A stretch of DNA of 64,000 bases from Portunus trituberculatus (Eukaryota; Arthropoda; Malacostraca; Decapoda; Portunidae), in contig NC_059272.1 in assembly GCF_017591435.1 (NCBI RefSeq), positions 5,681,811 to 5,745,810 of the forward strand, read 5' to 3'. Under the pieces are notes generated by a model. The model ran no database searches and was not told the origin of the DNA. It saw nothing but the letters and a program-made list of their open reading frames with translations. The stretch's first letter is position 1. Each line of letters opens with the position of its first letter. The translations under genes were made by a program, and so were the position numbers. Positions 58,590 through 64,000 of this stretch are shown one piece after another.

Positions 58590-58790
58590 TATGTGGACTT
58601 TTCACGCGAATTTATGGTCTAAAGGGGATACTTTTGTGGTACCTCCTATCTCAAAGCCCATCCGCTAGGAAACTGTTGCCCCGAGTGAGTAAGACCAACA
58701 CACTCGGACCGTGGACAGGATTCGAACCCGTGGGCTTGGAGACCCCTCGGACCCCAAAGCACGCATGGTTCCACTGCACCACGGCATTGT
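58589..58790 (-). mobile_element. tRNA-derived SINE, second type, copy 2
   Basis: The complement starts tgccgtggtgcagtggaacc (A box), B box gggttcgaatcct, the body as at 15477-15672, and ends gtccacatagta then (TA)n instead of poly(A). The head is more complete than in copy 1. The parent tRNA is not clear (Ser/Leu-like long arm). Confidence 0.82.
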
Positions 58791-58920
58791 TGTCCAGCTT
58801 TCCCAAAATTACAGCAGCCTGACGTTCCACCTCGTTCACCATGGCTAAGATCTCGGCATCAGAGAACTTACGTCTTTTCGTTTTCTTCTGAGGCGGTTCG
58901 CAAGCTATAATGAACACTAG
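58791..58920 (-). pseudogene. Myb/SANT-like N-terminal fragment, cut by the SINE
   Basis: The complement reads PPQKKTKRRKFSDAEILAMV then NEVERQAAVILGKLDN, and is interrupted where the SINE begins. The KRxKFSDAEI start resembles Myb/SANT-like regulators such as NAIF1-type proteins, which are often TE-derived. Too short to name. Confidence 0.4.
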
Positions 58921-59137
58921 GAAGACTGGAGAGGGCGAGGAGTACTGGTTACGGTGACGCTGTATGAGTTTGTAAACAATGTCACGGCATGTGTCTTCTT
59001 CTTGGGGGTCGTGCTGGCTGTGTGTCACAGCCTCTAGTGCCCCAGAGATCCGCGATGCGGAGGTGATGTGGTCAGGCTATATGCGGTTGATTTGTTTTGT
59101 GTAGGAAGGTCCTGGTGAGGTTAAGTGTCTTGAAAGC

Positions 59138-60247
59138 CTAATTGGTATTTGTGCAGCCACCCAGGAGGTCAGTCAGTGTTAGCCTGTGAGGGTGAATTGC
59201 AGACAGTGAGTGGAGGAGGACCACACAGTGTGTGTGGTGACGAGGGCAGTGCAGCAGCAGGTGTTCTGGGGTGTCAGGCTGGGTAGGGCACCAGGGGCAG
59301 TGGGGAGAGTCAGTCAGGCCTAGCCTGTGTAGGTGGGCATTGAGGCGGGTGTGGCCAATTCTAAGTCTGGTGATTACCGTGTCCAGTGCCCGGTTGGGGG
59401 AGTAGGTCCACCAGTGGTGTCTTGTGTCCTGTCTAATGTATCCCAGTGAGGTGTACTGTAAAACGTCAGACAATGTTGTGTCCCAGTGTCGCCTGCAGGC
59501 TGTCTTGAGGTCAGTGAGGAAGTTTGTCTGGTCAGTAGCTAAGTCAATAGGGGAGGGGTGGGTGTGTGCCTCTGCTGCTGCCCTGTCGGTCACGGTGTTC
59601 CCCATGACACCAACATGGGAGGGCACCCACTGAAGGTGGATGGTGTGTCCCATGGAGGTCAGGTGGAGGATGAGGTGGTGAATTATAAGGGTGAGGTGGT
59701 GGTGGGAGTATGGGCGGTGGGATTTTACAATCTGGAGGGCAGAGAGTGAGTCAGAAAAGAGGGCTATTGAGCAAGGGGCAGCAAGGGTGGTGGCAAATTG
59801 AAGGCCCTCTTTTATGGCAAACAGTTCTGCCGTGGTGACGGAAGCAGTGGCCGGTAAACTCCAGGCAGTGGCAAGGGACCTGGAGGGGATGTAAATGGCT
59901 GCACCGACGGATGGAGGGGTAGTGAGGCGGGAGCCGTCGGTGTAGATGTGGAAGTGGGTGTGGTACCGAGAATGGAGGAGAGAGGTGAATAGAGTTCTGC
60001 CCTGCACTGGGCAGCCGGCTTTGGACCAATGTGTGGGTGTATGAAGGGACAGTGAGACTGAGGAAGAGAGAGGGTACCAAGGGCCCAGAGGAGTAGTTTT
60101 TTCGAGGATTAGGAAAGGGGGAGGAGTCATCCGGAGAGTTGCAAAGAAGGAGAGGGCTCTATCTACAAAGGGTGTGTGGGCTTGATATGGCAAGGGGCCA
60201 TGAAATGGTTCCCTGCCGTGCACAGCATGTGTCACGCTCCACAACAT
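59138..60247 (-). CDS. LINE G RNase H and zinc-motif C-terminus, 369 aa open, 5'-truncated
   Basis: The complement has an intact RNase H: FHIYTDGSRLTTPP, VTTAELFAIKEGLQ, ALFSDSLSALQIV and LQWVPSHVGVMGNTVTDRAA. It is followed by a Cys/His end motif, CPWCPTQPDTPEHLLLHC, and stops after GGCTNTN. The upstream RT is absent, and the reading start at 60247 is simply the first Met. It resembles the C-terminus of I-type LINE ORF2 proteins, distinct from LINE A. GC content is higher than in neighbours. RNase H would remove RNA from the hybrid; as a fragment it is probably not expressed. Confidence 0.75.
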   Translation of the reverse strand: MLWSVTHAVHGREPFHGPLPYQAHTPFVDRALSFFATLRMTPPPFLILEKTTPLGPWYPLSSSVSLSLHTPTHWSKAGCPVQGRTLFTSLLHSRYHTHFHIYTDGSRLTTPPSVGAAIYIPSRSLATAWSLPATASVTTAELFAIKEGLQFATTLAAPCSIALFSDSLSALQIVKSHRPYSHHHLTLIIHHLILHLTSMGHTIHLQWVPSHVGVMGNTVTDRAAAEAHTHPSPIDLATDQTNFLTDLKTACRRHWDTTLSDVLQYTSLGYIRQDTRHHWWTYSPNRALDTVITRLRIGHTRLNAHLHRLGLTDSPHCPWCPTQPDTPEHLLLHCPRHHTHCVVLLHSLSAIHPHRLTLTDLLGGCTNTN

Positions 60248-60500
60248 TGCGGCATTCGGTTATACTTTTAGGTGTTAAGCTTTTCCTAATGTGACCGTTA
60301 TGTCTGTGTCATTTGTGCTTTTACTATTTATTCCTGTGTAATTTTCAGTTTGAATTTTATTCCTGCGTTATTTCCATTATAGCATTTATTTTTTTATTTT
60401 ACTTTTTTTTTTTTTTTGTAAGAACTCAAAACATAACTATCTCTGCTGACGTTTATTTCATGAACTTCACATAAACAAACGTGACTGGGCATGACAATTT

Positions 60501-60534
<34 letters not shown>

Positions 60535-60548
60535 CCTGTGAGAATTGA
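60248..60548. other. No gene recognised; (GA)n at 60506-60532
   Basis: AT-rich with T-runs and a GA microsatellite directly before the MITE. Confidence 0.55.
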
Positions 60549-61291
60549 AGTGGGTTCACACGTGCCAATTTGTGACTGAAATTTTACGTCGGTAGAGCTT
60601 TCGACTCAAAATCGGTGACTAGCGACTGGAGAAACCAGTCGCAAAACAAGATCAACATGTTGGTCTACTTAGTCGATTTACGACTTTGTTTATGTAGTGA
60701 CGTCACGAAGTAAGCTTTGAAAATGTGGTCTCCAGGTATAGAGATGTTAGAATTGGCTAGGGAAAAATAACACATCTGGGTTCCAGAAATTGATTATAGG
60801 CTACATGAAAAAAAAAAAAAAAAAAACGCGCAAATCACGACGAAATTGCTGCCACTCTCTCTACAAAAAGTTCCCCTCAATGCAGGGTGTTGTTGGAGGG
60901 GTAAGAATTGAAGACTTGTTAGGATTTGATTTGATCGTAATTGTACATAGTCTTCTTAAGATTAACAATTTTCTTATGAGAAATATAGGTTAATTTAGAG
61001 TGTGGTAGACACTCGCTTTCTCTCCTTCTACTTAGCCACGGACGTATTCACAGGCATTTTATTTTCTGTTGACTCTTTCGGTAAGCCAAAAGAGTAACCA
61101 CTGCTTCAGCATCGTCAGTGGAGGAATACATATTGGTGGTTAGCTGTTTGTTTACATAGATTTCCCGCCAAGGCACCAACTAGTCGAAACTTTCCAGTCG
61201 CTACGTGTGACACTTTCCGACTAGAAAAGATGAGTCGGGAAATCTACCGACGTAAAATTTCAATCGCAAATTGGCACTTGTGAACCCGTCT
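60549..61291 (-). mobile_element. Harbinger-type MITE, family H, copy 2 (743 bp)
   Basis: Ends agtgggttcacacgtgcc and the complement of its right end agacgggttcacaagtgcc. Complement coding remnant SSTDDAEAVVTLLAYRKSQQ, then TGA and IRPWLSRRRE. Internal A-run at 60808-60826. Confidence 0.83.
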
Positions 61292-61543
61292 TAAGTTTGA
61301 GTGACAGTGAGAGTTAGCGTCAATGAGTTGATAAAACTAGCAGTGAATTAGGATTAAGGGAGTGAGATGCTGTCCTATGAATAGGAAGGAGTATACCTGA
61401 TAATAAACGTGAGTGAATCAGAAAAATAAAGCCGAAAACAAACGTTCGTTAGATTATGAAAATATGTAAATTGAATATTAAGCGTGATTAATATGTGGAC
61501 ATAAGAGTTATGACCAAGGACTCTCACTCACTCTCCCATTTTC
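61292..61543. other. No gene recognised
   Basis: Spacer between two MITE copies; nothing supported. Confidence 0.5.
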
Positions 61544-62196
61544 CGGTAGAGTTTCCGACTGAATATCGGTGTCTAGCAAAACAAGACCAATATAGTTGGT
61601 CTTGTTCAGTCGATTTGCGACTTTACGTTGCGACGTCCCGGAGTAAGCTTTGAAAATGGGGTCCCCAGGTGTAGGGAAGATGTTAGAGTCGGTAAGGGAA
61701 AAAGAACACATCTGGGATCCCAGAAATTAATTATACAAAAAAAAAAAAAAAAAAAAAAAACTTGCTCAAATCATCGCCTGACGAAATAGCTGCCAGTCTA
61801 CAAGAACTGTTTCCCTCAATGCAGGGTGTTGTTGGGAGTGAGGATTGAAGACTTGTCAGGATTTGATTTGATCGCAATTGTGCATAGTATTCTTAAAATT
61901 AGTGTGTGATAGACACTCTTTTCTCTCCCTCTACTTAGCCAGGGACGTATCCACAGGCATTTTCTTTTCTGTTGACTCTTACGGTACGCCAAAAGAAGAG
62001 AACCATGCACTGCTTCAACATCGTCACGGGAGGAAAATATCTTGGTGGTTAACTATTTACATTCACTTCCCGCCAAGGCGTCAATTAGTCGATACTTTCC
62101 AGTCGCTACGTGTGACACTTTCCGACTAAAAGGGATGAGTCGGAAACTCTACCGACGTAAAATTTCAGTCTGAAATTGGCACGTGTAAACCCGCCT
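61544..62196 (-). mobile_element. Harbinger-type MITE, family H, copy 3, one TIR missing
   Basis: Same body as copies 1 and 2. The complement remnant reads LLLAYRKSQQKRKCLWIRPW, with TGG where copies 1 and 2 have TGA. The left TIR (about 35 bp) is absent or decayed; the right end is ggcacgtgtaaacccgcct. Internal A-run at 61738-61760. Confidence 0.8.
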
Positions 62197-64000
62197 TAAA
62201 GCTGAACTCTCCTCTCAAACCTTTACTAACAACTCCACCTTGGATGGTACTGTGCTTCCTCCTCGCCTCTTCTCTCTCTGACTATTTCATGCCACCCATT
62301 AAAGTTATTCTCAATATGATGTTTTCCATGCTCTCGCTATAGCCTAAAGTCTAAACCCTCGGAAGGCAAATGGACTTGATGGGGCCCCTCTTACCGAAAA
62401 TGTAACCTCTGTCCTTGATTGCACCTTGCCTGGCCAAACTCTTCGAACTCTATGTATTGACTTCTACCTTTCCTTCTTGCTGGAAGTTTGCGTACATTCA
62501 GTCTGTTCCTAAATAGGTAAACGTTCTGATCCCTAAATATCGTCCCACACCTTTTGTTTATATAGAGTTTTTTTTTCCATCTTTCCTTAACAGGAAGATT
62601 CTTAAAAAACAGTCATTTCACAATATTTTATCTGATCGCCAGTATGGCTTCCGTCAAGGCCATTCTATTGACGATCTGGCTTTCCTTAATGTATGAGTCT
62701 TGGTCATCCTCTTTTAGAGATTTTGGTGAAACTTTTGTTATACCTTTAAAGATATCAAAAGCTTGTGATGCAAAGCTTTGATCTCCAAACTACCTTTCTA
62801 CGGCTTCAATCCTTCTCTCTGCAACTTCATCTCAAGTTTCTTCTCCGGTTATTCTATTGCTGCTGTTGCAGACGACAGCTTTTCTCCTAAATTTATTATC
62901 TATTTATCTAAATTTATGGTGTTTCCAAGGATTCTGGCTTATCACTTAACATCTCCCTATTATTCATCAAAAGATCGTCTATACCAGTGGTTCTTTTTAC
63001 TATCACGCTCCTTCTACGAATCAGGCCTTCCCTCCACGCCCTCTCTTGCACCTATAAATGCAATTCCTTCACGGAATTTAAAGGAAAAGACGATACTTTT
63101 GCATTTTTCATAATTCATTACTTGACCATGCTTTCGTTAAAAGAATGACAAATATAATTAGATAAATTCCTGCTTTTTCCCAACGGTTCACGCCTCCTTT
63201 GGTAATTACTGACGCCCCCCCTAGGGAGGCACACCCCCAGGTTAAGAACCACTAGTCTAAATCGAACTTTTTGTCGTATTCATTCCTACGCTAAGGATAC
63301 CACCCTACACTTTTCCACGTTCATTATAGAGACAACCTTCAAGGAGTAAACAAATCACGCAAGGAAAGTCACAAAATGCCTGACTTCTGATCTCTCTAAA
63401 AATTCTGATTGGGCCAGGGAAAACTTAGTATTGTTCAGTGCTTCAGAAATTAAATTTCCATCATCTCAACAACCTTCTAAAAAACTATCCCCTCTTCTTC
63501 AATATGACACGCAACTGTTTCCGCTTCTGTACTGAATATCATCGGTCTGTCCTTTACTTGTAATATAAATGGGAAACTTCACATCTCTTCTCTAACTAAA
63601 ACAGCTTCTATGAAGGCGTTCTGAGGCGTCTCCACTAGCTTTTTTCTCCTCCCCCAACTGCTAACAGGGCCCTTTTCCGACCATGTATGGAGTATTCTTC
63701 GCATGTTTGGGGTAGTTCCACTCATATTGTTTTTATTAGATGTGGTGAAATCAGAAGCTTTTCATCTTATCAACTCCTCTCCATTAACTATATAACTGTC
63801 CTCAGCATCTCACCGCCGCAATCTTGCTCCCTTTGCTATCTTCTATCATTATTTTTATGCCGACTGCTCTTCTGATCTCGCAAACTACATGCCTCCTCTC
63901 CTCATGCGGCGTTCTTTCTTTCACCACTATTCTGTCCACCTCTGTGACGCCAGAGTTAACCAATACTCTTAGTCTTTCATCTTTTTTTTTTCTGGTAAAC
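62197..64000 (+). mobile_element. LINE B copy 6: RT to C-terminus, highly broken, continues past window
   Basis: Across frames: KAELSSQTFTNNSTLD-like, KVNGLDGAPLT-like, DRQYGFRQGHSI (about 62632), then FYGFNPSLCNFISSFFSGYS, SYAKDTTLHFSTF-like (YADD changed) after the MITE, NIIGLSFTCNI-like, and EYSSHVWGSSTH (63690). Many indels and a deletion around the SGVPQGS block. Interrupted by hAT MITE 3. Confidence 0.7.
62985..63254. mobile_element. hAT MITE 3 (270 bp) inside LINE B
   Basis: Ends cagtggttctttttac and complement tagtggttcttaacc. The flanks gtctatac (62977-62984) and gtctaaat (63255-63262) agree at six of eight bases, fitting an aged 8-bp TSD. Non-coding. Confidence 0.8.

Noticed and set aside
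58651..59028. 125-codon antisense frame as a single gene
   Set aside because: It fuses SINE sequence, a short Myb-like block and LINE G 3' flank; only the Myb-like block was kept.

Overview
This is a eukaryotic, animal genomic window. Everything visible fits a decapod crustacean (crab- or shrimp-like), but the species cannot be fixed from the sequence. The support is: spliced host exons, many non-LTR retrotransposons (LINEs), tRNA-derived SINEs, very long AT and GT microsatellites, and no bacterial gene organisation. Two runs of exactly 500 N (4177-4676 and 47725-48224) are assembly gaps.

Only one host gene is recognised: the start of aspartate dehydrogenase (ASPDH) on the + strand. Coding exon 1 is at 24061-24103 and exon 2 at 46505-46604. 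Intron 1 is 22.4 kb and interrupts the codon for the last glycine of the GxGxxG dinucleotide-binding motif. Later exons are not in the window. Almost everything else is transposable-element (TE) sequence, much of it nested.

Layout. 1-3040: RNase H-bearing LINE A, interrupted by a 3' fragment of LINE B. 4677-5975: a mariner with both terminal inverted repeats (TIRs), one base-level frameshift from intact. 6100-12009: LINE remnants, a (GA)n-bearing tandem duplication, two tRNA-Val-like SINEs between GT tracts, and two LINE B copies in inverted orientation. 12010-16755: an antisense LINE E, split by a palindromic Harbinger composite that itself carries a hAT MITE. 17443-22705: LINE E remnant, LINE D copy 1 (with a hAT MITE and exact 8-bp duplication) and a third SINE. 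22772-24103: MITE remnant, a 259-bp tandem duplication and ASPDH exon 1. 24104-46504 (ASPDH intron 1): an 834-bp pure TA tract, two antisense Ty3/Gypsy-type LTR elements (one with integrase upstream of reverse transcriptase), an inverted second LTR copy carrying a two-gene Harbinger element, LINE D copy 2 and two MITEs. 46505-49821: ASPDH exon 2, LINE B 5' end, gap, Tigger transposon. 49822-57242: two tandem jockey-like LINE F copies, the second with near-intact ORF1 and ORF2. 57243-64000: a possible Penelope-like fragment, a SINE, an RNase H LINE G, two Harbinger-type MITEs and a LINE B 3' half with a hAT MITE.

How parts relate. The LINE D and E copies and the tRNA-Val-like SINEs all end in (CA)n tracts, seen as (GT)n on the + strand. 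Short non-autonomous elements (hAT and Harbinger MITEs) sit inside older LINEs, and their target-site duplications (TSDs) can be checked against paralogous empty sites inside this window. The Harbinger at 34227-37307 encodes both a DDE transposase and an antisense MADF/Myb-like protein, with exons of each lying in the other's intron. No CRISPR array, rRNA or functional tRNA gene was found.
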